NCBI GenBank assembly: GCA_001464955.1
Contig: LNEM01000024.1
Coordinates: forward strand, 231,184-295,183
Direction: 5' to 3'
Source: Rhizobiales bacterium Ga0077537
GTDB taxonomy: Bacteria; Pseudomonadota; Alphaproteobacteria; Rhizobiales; Hyphomicrobiaceae
Length of the DNA stretch: 64,000 nt
A program made the position numbers and the translations under genes. Position 1 is the stretch's first letter; every line of letters begins with the position of its first letter. This document shows positions 1 through 9,454 of this stretch, piece after piece. The notes below the pieces were generated by a model. The model saw only the letters and a program-made list of their open reading frames with translations. It made no database searches and was not told the origin of the DNA.

Positions 1-2103
1 GCGGTCTGGAAGGATCCCCACCCGAAACCGGCCTACCTGTTCGCTCTCGTCGGCGGCCGCCTCTCAGCACTGACTTCGACATTCACCACACAGTCGGGTC
101 GCAAGGTCGATCTCGCGATCTACGTCGAGCCGGGCAAGGAAGATCGCTGCGCCTGGGCCATGGACTGCCTGAAGCGGTCCATGCGCTGGGAAGAGGAGAA
201 ATTCGGCCGCGAGTACGATCTCGAGGTGTTCAACATCGTCGCGGTGTCCGATTTCAACATGGGCGCCATGGAGAACAAGGGCCTCAACGTCTTCAATGAC
301 CGGCTGATTCTCGCGAGCGCGCGGACCGCGACCGACAGCGACTACTTCAACATCGATCGCGTCATCGCCCACGAGTACTTCCACAACTGGACCGGCAACC
401 GGATCACATGCCGCGACTGGTTCCAGCTCTGCCTCAAGGAAGGACTGACGGTCTTTCGCGATCAGCTCTACTCGGCCGATCATCGCTCGCCGGCCGTCCA
501 GCGGATCGCGGACGTCCGCGTCCTGAAGGCCCGCCAGTTCCCGGAGGATGCGGGCCCGCTGGCCCACCCCGTGCGCCCGGATCGCTTCATCGAGATCAAC
601 AATTTCTATACGGCGACCGTTTACGACAAGGGCGCCGAACTCTGCCGCATGGTCCACACCCTGCTGGGCGCGGATCTCTTCCGGAAGGGCATGGACCTCT
701 ACTTCGAACGCCACGACGGCGAGGCCGCGACGGTCGAGGACTTCATCGCCAGCTTCGCCGAGGTCAGCGGCCGTGACTTCTCGCAATTCATGGTCTGGTA
801 TGCGCAGGCCGGCACGCCGAGCCTCGTCTGCGACATGGCGCACGATCCGGTCAAGCGCACGCTCGAGCTGACCGTCGAACAGGTGCTGTCTTCGACACCG
901 GGCCAGCCCACGAAAAAACCGCTCCACATCCCCCTCCGCCTCGGCCTGCTCGGCGGCAACGGCAACGACCTTCCACTCGAGCTAACCGGCGGAGCGGACG
1001 TGTCCGACCATGTGGTCGAGATCAGGAAGCGCAAGCAGACGTTCAAGTTCACCGGCATCCCGACCCGCCCCGTGCCGTCGCTGCTGCGCGGCTTCTCTGC
1101 CCCGGTCAACCTGACGATCGAGCTGAGCGACGCCGACCTGTCGTTCCTGATGGCCAACGACAGCGACGAGTTCAATCGCTGGCAGGCGAGCCAGGACTAC
1201 GCAACTCGCCTCCTCATCGCAGCCGTTACCGCGATCCGTAAGGGAAAGCCCCTCCCGGACTTCGAGAACTTCATCGCGGCGATCGACGCCATCATCTCGA
1301 ACGATCGCCTCGATCCGGGGTTCCGAGCCCAGGTGCTGACGCTGCCGTCCGACACCGATGTCGCGCGGATCATCGGCTCGGAGATCGACCCGGACGCCAT
1401 TCACGAGGCGCGCCGTCAGCTGCGCCGCAAGATGGCGTCGACCATCGGCGGCAGACTGGAAGCGCTCTACGGGGATCTGGCGATCAAGGGAGCCTACGCT
1501 CCGACACCCGAGCAGACGTCGAAGCGTGCGCTCCGCAACGCGACACTTTCACTGCTGACCGCCCGCAATCGCGCCGAGGACATTGCCCGCGCCGCCCGCC
1601 ACTTCGCCTCCGCCAACAACCTGACGGACGAGATCGCCGGCCTCGCCGCACTGTCGATGACCCGGGGTGCGGAACGCAGGAGCGCCTTCGAAAGCTTCTA
1701 CCAGCGCTGGCACGAGGACCATCTGGTCATCGACCATTGGTTCCTCTATCAGGCCGCCGTTCCGGCCCATGCGACGCTGGCAGTGGTCCGCCGCCTCGCA
1801 CGCCATCCGCTGATGTCGATGCAGAACCCGAACAAGGTACGCACCCTGATCGGCGCCTTTGCCTCGAACATGGTGGCGTTCAATCGTCCCGATGGGGCCG
1901 GCTACGACTACTTCGTCGAGCGCATCCTTGAGATCGACCGGTTCAATCCGCAGCTGGCGGCGCGTCTGCTGACCGCGTTCCGAAGCTGGCGGACGCTCGA
2001 GCGCAACCGGCGCAAGCTGGCGGAAAAGGCCCTGAAACAGATCGCCCGTACCAAGCCGCTGTCGAAAGACGTCTACGAGATCGTCACCAAGGTTTTCGAC
2101 TGA
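1..2103 (+). CDS. pepN: Aminopeptidase N, 5' end outside the window
   Basis: Zinc metallopeptidase of family M1 that removes N-terminal residues from peptides in the cytoplasm. The frame is open from base 1, so the visible 700 codons are the C-terminal part; the family is usually about 870-890 residues, so roughly 180 are missing upstream. The exopeptidase motif GAMEN is at visible residues 88-92. The zinc site HEYFH is at 124-128 with the third ligand Glu147, exactly HEXXH-X18-E. The stretch around TGNRITCRDWFQLCLKEG is characteristic of the bacterial PepN branch. The first internal ATG (160) lies inside the catalytic domain and is not the start. It converges on the minus-strand gene ending at 2142. 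Confidence 0.97.
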   Translation, partial: AVWKDPHPKPAYLFALVGGRLSALTSTFTTQSGRKVDLAIYVEPGKEDRCAWAMDCLKRSMRWEEEKFGREYDLEVFNIVAVSDFNMGAMENKGLNVFNDRLILASARTATDSDYFNIDRVIAHEYFHNWTGNRITCRDWFQLCLKEGLTVFRDQLYSADHRSPAVQRIADVRVLKARQFPEDAGPLAHPVRPDRFIEINNFYTATVYDKGAELCRMVHTLLGADLFRKGMDLYFERHDGEAATVEDFIASFAEVSGRDFSQFMVWYAQAGTPSLVCDMAHDPVKRTLELTVEQVLSSTPGQPTKKPLHIPLRLGLLGGNGNDLPLELTGGADVSDHVVEIRKRKQTFKFTGIPTRPVPSLLRGFSAPVNLTIELSDADLSFLMANDSDEFNRWQASQDYATRLLIAAVTAIRKGKPLPDFENFIAAIDAIISNDRLDPGFRAQVLTLPSDTDVARIIGSEIDPDAIHEARRQLRRKMASTIGGRLEALYGDLAIKGAYAPTPEQTSKRALRNATLSLLTARNRAEDIARAARHFASANNLTDEIAGLAALSMTRGAERRSAFESFYQRWHEDHLVIDHWFLYQAAVPAHATLAVVRRLARHPLMSMQNPNKVRTLIGAFASNMVAFNRPDGAGYDYFVERILEIDRFNPQLAARLLTAFRSWRTLERNRRKLAEKALKQIARTKPLSKDVYEIVTKVFD

Positions 2104-2141
2104 TCTTGCTACGGCACACCGGGTCGGCTGCGGGGCCGCCC

Positions 2142-2735
2142 CTAGGGGCGTGTGCCCGTGGTCGCCTGCGGAACCTTGCCGACGCCGGCAGGCAGGTCAC
2201 TTTCCGACCCGAGGCCACCCTCGCCGTCCTGCCCACGATCCCGGAATCGGCGCCGCCACGGCTTTTCTGCGCGTGGCTGCCATTTCGCGAAGGCGGACCG
2301 CTCCACGGCGTTCAATTCCATCGCCACCCGATCGAAGAGGACGTGCGCGGAACGCCGCGCCTGCAGCTCCGCCTCGAGCAACCGCGCATGCAGGTCTTTG
2401 TACCGGTCCCGCTCGAACGGCTCGGCCGCGAGTGCGGTCCTGACGGCGATCCTGAGCCGGCGCACATCGGACCATGCGGTCTTCAGTTCGGCGCGCTGCC
2501 CCTCGGTCAGCGCCCAAAGCGCATCCCGGCGATCTTTCGGCAGCGTCCTGACAAACGAGACGAGCGTTGCATGCCCGCTCGAGAGATAGGGCGGCGGGCC
2601 GAACCGATGTCGCACGATCTGGGCCGCGACCGCGCCGAAGATCAGGAGATTGAGGGCGAGCGACACGACGAGCAAGATGCTCTTCCAGCGCGGCCAGCGC
2701 CGTACCGTCGATGGCGTCGGCGCAACGTCGGTCAT
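2142..2735 (-). CDS. Periplasmic heavy-metal sensor / CpxP-CnrX-like protein
   Basis: 197 residues with a short cytoplasmic N-terminus, one membrane anchor (about residues 19-41, ILLVVSLALNLLIFGAVAA) and a helical periplasmic domain rich in Arg, Glu and Leu. This architecture fits the Metal_resist/CnrX/CpxP superfamily. The start overlaps the anti-sigma stop by four bases (ATGA), so the two are translationally coupled. By analogy with CnrYXH, it may sense a periplasmic metal or envelope stress and modulate the anti-sigma factor; this is inference. No His-rich metal site is obvious, so the ligand is unknown. The stop overlaps a 14-bp palindrome at 2137-2150. Confidence 0.7.
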   Translation of the reverse strand: MTDVAPTPSTVRRWPRWKSILLVVSLALNLLIFGAVAAQIVRHRFGPPPYLSSGHATLVSFVRTLPKDRRDALWALTEGQRAELKTAWSDVRRLRIAVRTALAAEPFERDRYKDLHARLLEAELQARRSAHVLFDRVAMELNAVERSAFAKWQPRAEKPWRRRFRDRGQDGEGGLGSESDLPAGVGKVPQATTGTRP

Positions 2736-3286
2736 ATCGCCTCCTCGTCCATGCCGTCGATCTGAAGGCCCGAGAGCGCATACTCGGCATCCGTCGTCCC
2801 CGGCGATGCCAGCTCCGCCAGAGCCGCCAGCGGCGACGGCGTCAGATCCGCAAGCCCGACAGAGATGCCGAACGCCAGTGACGCGACGAGCGCCGCAGCC
2901 GCCTGCCAGCCACTCTGACCGCGGCGCGCCGACATGCGACGCGGCGCCTCCGCGCGTGGTGCCGCCGACCCCGCCGGAAGTGCCTCTTGCCGCCGGGGGA
3001 ACTGCACGACGTTTTCTGCCGCGCTGGAGTCGACAGTATGCGTCGAGCCCGCTGCCGCAACGATCCGGTCTGCAAGCGTTGAGAGTCGTTCCCGATCCGG
3101 CGGCTGATACGTCGCGAGAACCCTGTCGAGCGCGCGCGCTTCGGCGAGTAGCCCGGCCGCCTCGGACGATGACGCCAGCAGACGTTCAGCGGCAGCCCGG
3201 CGCTCGTCGGGCCAACGCGCGGCCTCACCACCGTACGCATCGAGCAGATCGCCGAATTCCTCGAGAGTCATGGCTCCAGTGTCCAT
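2732..3286 (-). CDS. Putative anti-sigma factor (membrane-bound)
   Basis: About 184 residues. The N-terminal part (LEEFGDLLDAYGGEAARWPDERR) resembles the cytoplasmic zinc-free anti-sigma domains found beside ECF factors. A single membrane segment follows near the C-terminus (AAAALVASLAFGISVGLADL), and the tail is periplasmic. It sits directly downstream of an ECF sigma gene and overlaps the metal-sensor gene by 4 bp, the layout of a sigma/anti-sigma/sensor operon. The start at 3286 has GGAAG nine bases upstream; an ATG at 3271 is also possible. The sigma-inhibiting role is inferred from context and architecture, since no HXXXCXXC zinc motif is present. Confidence 0.68.
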   Translation of the reverse strand: MDTGAMTLEEFGDLLDAYGGEAARWPDERRAAAERLLASSSEAAGLLAEARALDRVLATYQPPDRERLSTLADRIVAAAGSTHTVDSSAAENVVQFPRRQEALPAGSAAPRAEAPRRMSARRGQSGWQAAAALVASLAFGISVGLADLTPSPLAALAELASPGTTDAEYALSGLQIDGMDEEAI

Positions 3287-3335
3287 CGTTCGCAAGCTTC
3301 CATCTGCCAGCAACTGGCGTTAGCTCCCCTGCCCG

Positions 3336-3956
3336 TCAAGGCGCGTCCCTCACGTCAGGGAGCAACTCGCGCCATTCGTCCTTCAGCTCCGCCTTGAGCG
3401 ATCGCCGCGCCCGGGCCAGCAGCGATTCGACCGCCTCCTCCGATATCCCGAGCCTCTGCGCCACCTCGCCCTGCCCCTGCCCCTCGAAATGAAACAACGT
3501 GACCGCGAGGCGCTGGCGCTCGGGTAGCGTCGCGAGGGCGTCGGCGACACGAACCGAAAGGTCCTGCTCGACCAGCGAGGTCTCTTGCGTGGCCGCCTCA
3601 GGTACCTCGGGCACCTCGTCGACGACGGCCATGTGGCGCCGCGCCCGGACCCGATCGATGCACAGATTGCCGACGACGCGCCGCAACCAGGGCTTGAACC
3701 CGCCGGGGCCGAGTTCGAGATCGCCGGCATTCCGCCACAGCCTGAGCAGCGCCTCCTGCGCCACGTCCTCCGCTTCCGTCTCATCCCGCAACGTGCGTCG
3801 CGCCACAGTGAGCAAGAGTGGCAGATAGCGCTGCACGACGAGCCGGAATGCCGCCGAGTCGCCTGCAGCGAGGCGGACGAGGAGTTGCCCGTCCTCCACC
3901 GCTTGGGACAGCGCAGCCTGTCCGTGATCCCCGGCTCTCGCCAACATCGTCCTCAT
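3336..3956 (-). CDS. ECF-type RNA polymerase sigma factor
   Basis: 206 residues from ATG 3956. Region 2 covers YLPLLLTVARRTLRDETEAE and the following DVAQEALLRLWRN, with the region-2.4-like FKPWLRRVVGNLCID. After a linker, region 4 carries LPERQRLAVTLFHFEG and the helix-turn-helix GEVAQRLGISEEAVESLLARA. It would direct RNA polymerase to envelope- or metal-stress promoters when released by the adjacent anti-sigma factor. The longer reading from 4013 adds residues unlike the family, so the internal start with GAGG upstream is preferred. The EF-hand gene lies upstream (stop about 90 bases before this start) and probably belongs to the same transcript. Confidence 0.92.
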   Translation of the reverse strand: MRTMLARAGDHGQAALSQAVEDGQLLVRLAAGDSAAFRLVVQRYLPLLLTVARRTLRDETEAEDVAQEALLRLWRNAGDLELGPGGFKPWLRRVVGNLCIDRVRARRHMAVVDEVPEVPEAATQETSLVEQDLSVRVADALATLPERQRLAVTLFHFEGQGQGEVAQRLGISEEAVESLLARARRSLKAELKDEWRELLPDVRDAP

Positions 3957-4045
3957 CGCAAAGGCCTCGTTGGGCCGCTGGTGCCTGCCTAACATCCTTG
4001 CCGCATCAGGCACCAGCCATGGTTTGCATCCTGCGAGGCGGGAGG

Positions 4046-4981
4046 TCAGTCCTTGCGCCGTTCGTCCGCACCTCCTTCGGCCTTGCCGTCACGCGACATG
4101 TCGGCTCGGTCGCGAGCAGAGTGCCCTTCATCCCGCGACCAACGCCCCCATCCCCTGTGCCGCCCACCCCACGGCATCTCGTCCCGCGTGAGCTTGTCGT
4201 CGCGATTGTAGTCGAAACGGGCAAATCGCTCGGCCGCCTTGGCGGCGAACTGTTCACGACTGACCCCGCTGGCAGGAGTGCCACCAAAATGATGCGTGAA
4301 CCGTTGCACCCGGTAATTCGTCATCTCCTGCCTGAGGGCATCCCTGTCCGCGGCATCGACGACGCCATCGCGGTTCCGGTCGAAGCGTGCGTGATGCCTG
4401 ACGGCCAAGGCGACTGCTTCGTCGCGGCTGACGGCCCCATCTTTGTCGGCGTCGGCGCCCTGAAGCCATCTCATGCGCGGCCCGCCCTCACCGATCGCCT
4501 CCCGGCCTCGCATGAGTGGCGGTAGATCCTGGTCGTCGATCCGCCCATTACGATTGAGATCCGCTTCGTCGAAGCGGCGGGCGAAATCGGCCCTCACCTC
4601 GTCGACTGTGATCTTGCCGTCCCGGTCGGCATCGAGGTAGCGCGCCAGCGAGCCTCCGGATTGATCCGCCCCGCGGCCGCGCCGCCACTTCCGCCCCTCA
4701 TGCCGGTCCGCCATAGCCGTTCCGATCTCGGACGCCTGGATGACGCCGTCGCTGTTGCGGTCGAGCCGGGCAAACCGCTCGCGCACGCGGGCGTCGAAGT
4801 CGGATTTGGAAATTTCCCGACCGAACTTCCCGCCACGGCCGAAGCCGATGCTGTCGAAGTCCTCATGCATGTGCGGGTGCTTGTGCCAGCCACCGCGATG
4901 GCCCTGGGCCGCGACCGCGGCAAGGGCTCCGGCCGCGACGAGCAAACCGACGGCGACAAACGCGATTTTCTTCCGGGACAT
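4046..4981 (-). CDS. Secreted EF-hand calcium-binding protein (six EF loops)
   Basis: 311 residues with a signal peptide (residues 1-26, hydrophobic core VAVGLLVAAGALAAVAA) and six calcium-type loops at about 74-85, 117-128, 141-152, 177-188, 201-212 and 257-268. Each has Asp at loop positions 1, 3 and 5; the sixth has Asp instead of Gly at position 6 (DYNRDDKLTRDE). The C-terminus is basic and acidic, low complexity. A clear GGAG lies ahead of ATG 4981. It precedes the ECF sigma gene in the same orientation, so it may be the first gene of a stress regulon that responds to Ca2+ or another divalent ion; that link is inference. Substrate and enzymatic activity are not indicated. Confidence 0.88.
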   Translation of the reverse strand: MSRKKIAFVAVGLLVAAGALAAVAAQGHRGGWHKHPHMHEDFDSIGFGRGGKFGREISKSDFDARVRERFARLDRNSDGVIQASEIGTAMADRHEGRKWRRGRGADQSGGSLARYLDADRDGKITVDEVRADFARRFDEADLNRNGRIDDQDLPPLMRGREAIGEGGPRMRWLQGADADKDGAVSRDEAVALAVRHHARFDRNRDGVVDAADRDALRQEMTNYRVQRFTHHFGGTPASGVSREQFAAKAAERFARFDYNRDDKLTRDEMPWGGRHRGWGRWSRDEGHSARDRADMSRDGKAEGGADERRKD

Positions 4982-5076
4982 TGGGGTCTCCTGCGTGACG
5001 GCCAGTTAGCGGCCGGTCTCGATCTGATGCAGGAGAAACGAAGGCGGCAGCCGGATTCCGTCGCCAGGTCCGTGAA

Positions 5077-8055
5077 TTAAGTGACCAGTTCGTCGAACAG
5101 GCGAGCCACGTCTGAGGTTGTCTCGGCAAGCACGGCTTCGAGCCGGGCGAAGCTGGGCACCTCACCGACCCGTGCAAGGAGATCCTTGAGCCCGTCCGGC
5201 GCCTTCCCCGGATCGAAAGGACCGTCAAGGGTGAGGCGGGTCACCTGGGTCAGGTTGTGGATGAGATGCGCCGCCGGAATGAGGACGTCGGCTGCGGCAG
5301 GTGGGATGAATCCGGCCGTGGCCAGTTTCTGGAGCGCGACAACCGTCGTCTGATCGAGAACTTCCGGGTTTGTGGCGGCATGGACGAGTTGCAGGAACTG
5401 CGCAATGAACTCGAGGTCCACGAGGCCACCCCGCACCTGCTTCATGTCCCAGAGATTGTCGGTGCCCTTCTCCTTCGCAATCAACGCGCGCATCTCGCGA
5501 ACGTCGGCCGAGATCTTCGTCCGATCTCGTGGCCTGACGAGGGTCGAGCGGATGGCCTCCTCGACAGCGGCTCGGAAGGCAGCGGGCCCCGTCACGACCC
5601 GGGCGCGGGTGAGCGCCATGTGCTCCCAAGTCCAGGCGGTACTGGTCTGATACTCGATGAAGCTCGAGAGCTGCGTCGCGACCGGCCCTTTCTGGCCCGA
5701 AGGCCTGAGACGCATGTCGACGTCGTAAAGTGACCCTTCGGCAGTCGGCACGGAAAGAGCTGAAATCAGCCGCTGCGTGAGGCGCGCGTAGTACTGCGTC
5801 GGCGCGAGCGGCCGCTCGCCGTCCGATTGTTGACACTCGGCGTCAAAATCGTAGATCACGATGAGGTCGAGATCGGATGTCGCGGTCATCTCGCGTCCGC
5901 CGAGCTTGCCCATGGCGACCACTGCTGTCGCCCCGTCGCGGACTTTGCCGTGCGACTTGACGATCTCTGCCTCGACGCGCTCCTCAAGAGACTGGATGAA
6001 GCGCGAGGCGAGCTCGGCATAAGCTCCACCGGCTTGGCTCGCGGAAATGGTTCCCGAAAGGACACGCACACCGATGAGAAACGCCTGCTCGCTGCCGATC
6101 ACGCGCGCACGGTCGAGTGCTTCCTGGAAGTCGCCGCCCGCATCGATCTCGCTGTTGACGATCCGCTTGAGCGCCGCGCTGTCGGGAAGACTGCCGAAGA
6201 AGCCAGGATCGAGCACCGCGTCGAGAACGCGACGCCGCCGGCCGAGAATGCGGGCAAGGCGCGGCGCCGTACCGACGATGTCCGCGACGAGGCGCAGCAG
6301 CCGCGGATTGGCACGCAGCAACGAAAACAGTTGCACACCGGACGGCAGATCCGAAAGAAAGCGGTCGAAGCTCACCAGCGCGCTGTCCGGGTCCGCCGTG
6401 CGGCTCAACGCCTCGATGAGGAGCGGCTGCACCTCCGTCAGCAGTTCCCGCGCTCGAGGCGTGCGCACCGCGCGATAGCGGCCATGATGCCAGCCGCGCA
6501 CGGCTGCGATCGCATCGGCCGGACGCTCAAAGCCCATGCGCGACAGCGCCTCGAGTGTCCCGGGGTCGTCCGCCTCGCCGGCAAACACCATGTTGGAGCC
6601 GGCCGACGTCAGCTCGGGTGTCGCCTCGAAGAGCGCCGCGTAGTGCGTCTGGACGCGCTCGAGCCGTTCGACGAGCGCCACTTTGAAGGCGTCGAGAGTC
6701 TCGTAGCCGGAGAACAGCGCGAGCCGCGTCAGATCGTCCTCGGCATGGGGCAGCGTCTGGGTCTGCTCATCGGCGAGCATCTGTAGCCGGTGCTCGATGC
6801 GACGCAGAAACTGGTACGCCTCCGAGAGATCGGCTACGACCGGCGGACGGATCCATCCTCGCTCGGCCAGCTTCTCCAGCGCACCGAGAGTAGTCGGGAC
6901 TCGCAGATCGGTTTGACGACCGCCAGCGATCAACTGCTGGGTCTGCACGAAGAACTCGATCTCGCGAATGCCGCCGCGCCCGAGTTTCACATTGTGTCCG
7001 GCGACGCCGATCTCGCCGAACCCCTTGAAGGCATGGATCTGGCGCTTCATGGCATGGATATCGGCGATAGCCGCGAAATCGAGATACTTGCGCCAGATGA
7101 AGGGCGCGAGCTCGGCGAGGAAGCTCGCACCCGCCGCGAGATCTCCCGCAATCGGCCGCGCCTTGATCATCGCAGCGCGCTCCCAGTTCTGTCCGAAGCT
7201 CTCGTAGTAGTTGAGGGCCGCGTCCGTCGAGATCGCGACCTGCGTCGCGCCGGGATCGGGCCTCAGCCTGAGATCCGTCCGGAAGACGTAGCCGTCCGCC
7301 GTCCGCTCCTGCATGAGCTTCACGATATCGCGCGTCATGCGGATGAAGAATGTCGCCGGCTCGAGACCCGGCTTCAGGCGTGCCCGCTCCGCCTCGTAAA
7401 AGACGATGAGATCGATGTCGCTCGAGTAGTTGAGTTCCCGCGCGCCGTGCTTGCCCATCGCAAGCACGATGTAGCCGGCATCGGCCTCTGGACGGCCCGG
7501 CCCCTCTGCAAGCCAGTCACCACGCTTCACGGCCTGCCGAAAAAGAAAGCCGACGCTAGCAGCGACAGCCGCATCGGCCGCGGACGTGAGCGCCGAGGTG
7601 ATCGTCATCACGGGCAAGACGCCGCCGAGATCGGCGAGTGCCAGCAGCAGCGCAACCTCGCTTTTGAACGTCCTGAGGAGCCGCATGGCGTCGGTCATCG
7701 ATCCGGCTGTCGCCACGTCGCCGTAGAGCCGACCAAGAAGTTGTTCGAACTGGTGCTCTGGAGCCGTGTCGAGAATGCGGGCGAGGCGAACGGGATCGCG
7801 CCGCATCAGGCCAGAAAGATAGGGCGAGCAGCCGAGTGTCCCGACAATCAATGCATCGACCGCCGGCACGGCGAGCAGGCGGTTCAGGCGCTCTCCGTTC
7901 TCGATCGAACGGCCTTCGGCTTCGATGTCAGCGAGCAGCAGCCGCGCGCGCTCCGGGTCTGGCGCGAGCGGGGCCTCGGCAAGTCTCGTCCAGAGCGGCT
8001 TGGGTTGGGCATCTTCCACGGTCGACCCCGGCGGATTGAGCGGCATTGGTGGCAT
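5077..8055 (-). CDS. glnE: Bifunctional glutamine synthetase adenylyltransferase/adenylyl-removing enzyme
   Basis: Adds or removes AMP on glutamine synthetase in response to PII and glutamine, setting its activity in nitrogen control. About 992 residues from ATG 8055, the normal family length. Two nucleotidyltransferase domains are visible: the N-terminal deadenylylase with GARELNYSSDIDLIVFYE (the SSDIDL metal site is about 211-216) and the C-terminal adenylylase with GGREMTATSDLDLIVIYD. The frame is open further upstream to 8361, but that part overlaps the kinase gene and has no family resemblance. The start lies 26 bases after the kinase stop, which supports one transcript with degP and the two-component pair; ATG 8046 is an alternative. 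Confidence 0.96.
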   Translation of the reverse strand: MPPMPLNPPGSTVEDAQPKPLWTRLAEAPLAPDPERARLLLADIEAEGRSIENGERLNRLLAVPAVDALIVGTLGCSPYLSGLMRRDPVRLARILDTAPEHQFEQLLGRLYGDVATAGSMTDAMRLLRTFKSEVALLLALADLGGVLPVMTITSALTSAADAAVAASVGFLFRQAVKRGDWLAEGPGRPEADAGYIVLAMGKHGARELNYSSDIDLIVFYEAERARLKPGLEPATFFIRMTRDIVKLMQERTADGYVFRTDLRLRPDPGATQVAISTDAALNYYESFGQNWERAAMIKARPIAGDLAAGASFLAELAPFIWRKYLDFAAIADIHAMKRQIHAFKGFGEIGVAGHNVKLGRGGIREIEFFVQTQQLIAGGRQTDLRVPTTLGALEKLAERGWIRPPVVADLSEAYQFLRRIEHRLQMLADEQTQTLPHAEDDLTRLALFSGYETLDAFKVALVERLERVQTHYAALFEATPELTSAGSNMVFAGEADDPGTLEALSRMGFERPADAIAAVRGWHHGRYRAVRTPRARELLTEVQPLLIEALSRTADPDSALVSFDRFLSDLPSGVQLFSLLRANPRLLRLVADIVGTAPRLARILGRRRRVLDAVLDPGFFGSLPDSAALKRIVNSEIDAGGDFQEALDRARVIGSEQAFLIGVRVLSGTISASQAGGAYAELASRFIQSLEERVEAEIVKSHGKVRDGATAVVAMGKLGGREMTATSDLDLIVIYDFDAECQQSDGERPLAPTQYYARLTQRLISALSVPTAEGSLYDVDMRLRPSGQKGPVATQLSSFIEYQTSTAWTWEHMALTRARVVTGPAAFRAAVEEAIRSTLVRPRDRTKISADVREMRALIAKEKGTDNLWDMKQVRGGLVDLEFIAQFLQLVHAATNPEVLDQTTVVALQKLATAGFIPPAAADVLIPAAHLIHNLTQVTRLTLDGPFDPGKAPDGLKDLLARVGEVPSFARLEAVLAETTSDVARLFDELVT

Positions 8056-8080
8056 CTCATCGTGGCATACGTCGGCGGCT

Positions 8081-9454
8081 CTATGCGAGCGGCAGCTCCA
8101 ACACCACTCGAAGGCCTGGTGCATTGTCCTCGAGCTTGATGCGTCCCTTGTAGATCCGCGCCACCGCTGCGACCAGACTGAGTCCGAGCCCCGTGCCGGG
8201 TTTCGAGCGACTGGCCTCGAGACGCACGAAGCGGCGGAGCACGCGGTCACGCTCGCTTTCGGCGACACCCGGGCCGTTGTCGGAGACGACGATGCGCGCG
8301 AAACCGTCAGCTTGCGAAACGCCAAGGCCGATCTGGCCCGGCCTGCCATGAGAGACTCCATACTTCAGGGCATTGTCGATGAGGTTGGCGAGCGCCTGCC
8401 CGAGCAGATGGCGGTTGACGCGGGAGACCGGATTGCTGGTGACATCCACGGTCAACTGGACACCGGCGTCATCGGCAACCGGCTCGTAGAGTTCATGGAC
8501 GTCCCGAGCCAGCGCGCCGATCTCCACCGTCTCGAAGGCGTCGGGCCCGCTTCCCGCTTCGAGACGGGCGATCATGAGAAGCGCATTGAAAGTCTTGATG
8601 AGACCGTCGGCTTCGTCGATCACGCGTTCGAGGCCGGACTTCCACGCCTCCGCTCCGGACTGGGCGGCGAGTGCTGCCTCGGCGCTGTTACGCAGGCGAT
8701 TGAGCGGCGTCTTGAGATCGTGGGCGATGTTGTCCGACACCTCCCTGAGGCCGGTCATCAGTTCTTCGATGCGTGCCAGCATGTCGTTCAATTGCATACT
8801 CAGCCGATCGAGTTCATCGCCCGACCCATCGAGCGGCAGGCGCCGGCTGAGGTCGCCCGACATGATGTGCCGCGTGGCAGCACTCATGCCGGCGATCCGG
8901 TGCTGCACGTGGTGCGCGATGACGACACTGCCGACCAGGCCGAGCAGCGCCAGCAGGACAGCCGCGAGCCCCGTGGTGCGAAAGATGGCGTCGAGCAGCG
9001 CGCGCTGATCATCAACATCCCGGCCGATTACCAGCCGCGGACGGCCATCGATATCGATCAGCAGACCTGCGGCGACGCGCGACGTCCGCGTCGCACCCGC
9101 AATCGAAGGATAGGTGAACGTTCCGCGGCCGGACGCACCGGACCAAGTCGGCAGGACCGTCAGGTTTCCAGCCCGCCACTGACCGTTGGCATCGGCAAGA
9201 TAGTAGAGGCTCGCCCCACCGCGACGGCTCCGCTCGCCGACTGCGATGGCCAGGGCGTCGAACCCGCGCGCGACCAGTTCGGCCTTCAACTCGGCAGCTT
9301 CTGCCTCGATCATCTTCTCGGTGCCGCGGGTCAACAGGCTGTTCGCATACCAGCCGACGAGGCCGACGCAGCTCGCGGCGACGAGCGCCAGCAAAAGCAC
9401 GACGACCGCAGTCCGCCGGAAGACGGTGGATTTGAGATAGCTAGACGTCGCCAT
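8081..9454 (-). CDS. Sensor histidine kinase (HAMP, HisKA, HATPase)
   Basis: 457 residues. A membrane helix at about 15-36, a periplasmic region with YYLADANGQWRAGN, a second helix at about 162-181, a HAMP linker, and the phosphoacceptor His245 in SDNIAHDLKTPLNRLRN. The ATP-binding domain carries the N box LANLIDNALKYG, the G1 box SDNGPGVAESE and GTGLGLSLVAAVA. The start overlaps the end of the regulator gene by 14 bases, typical of a cognate pair. It lies downstream of degP and upstream of glnE, so an envelope-protein-quality signal is plausible, but the stimulus cannot be read from the sequence. Confidence 0.94.
   Translation of the reverse strand: MATSSYLKSTVFRRTAVVVLLLALVAASCVGLVGWYANSLLTRGTEKMIEAEAAELKAELVARGFDALAIAVGERSRRGGASLYYLADANGQWRAGNLTVLPTWSGASGRGTFTYPSIAGATRTSRVAAGLLIDIDGRPRLVIGRDVDDQRALLDAIFRTTGLAAVLLALLGLVGSVVIAHHVQHRIAGMSAATRHIMSGDLSRRLPLDGSGDELDRLSMQLNDMLARIEELMTGLREVSDNIAHDLKTPLNRLRNSAEAALAAQSGAEAWKSGLERVIDEADGLIKTFNALLMIARLEAGSGPDAFETVEIGALARDVHELYEPVADDAGVQLTVDVTSNPVSRVNRHLLGQALANLIDNALKYGVSHGRPGQIGLGVSQADGFARIVVSDNGPGVAESERDRVLRRFVRLEASRSKPGTGLGLSLVAAVARIYKGRIKLEDNAPGLRVVLELPLA

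Noticed and set aside
2137..2150. CGCCCCTAGGGGCG palindrome as a terminator between pepN and the metal-sensor gene
   Set aside because: No room for a loop and no T-run; noted only as a short palindrome at the stop codon.
5036..5059. ECF-type promoter (GGAAT ... CGTT) before the EF-hand gene
   Set aside because: Spacing is 14 bases instead of the usual 16-17, so the match is too weak to annotate.
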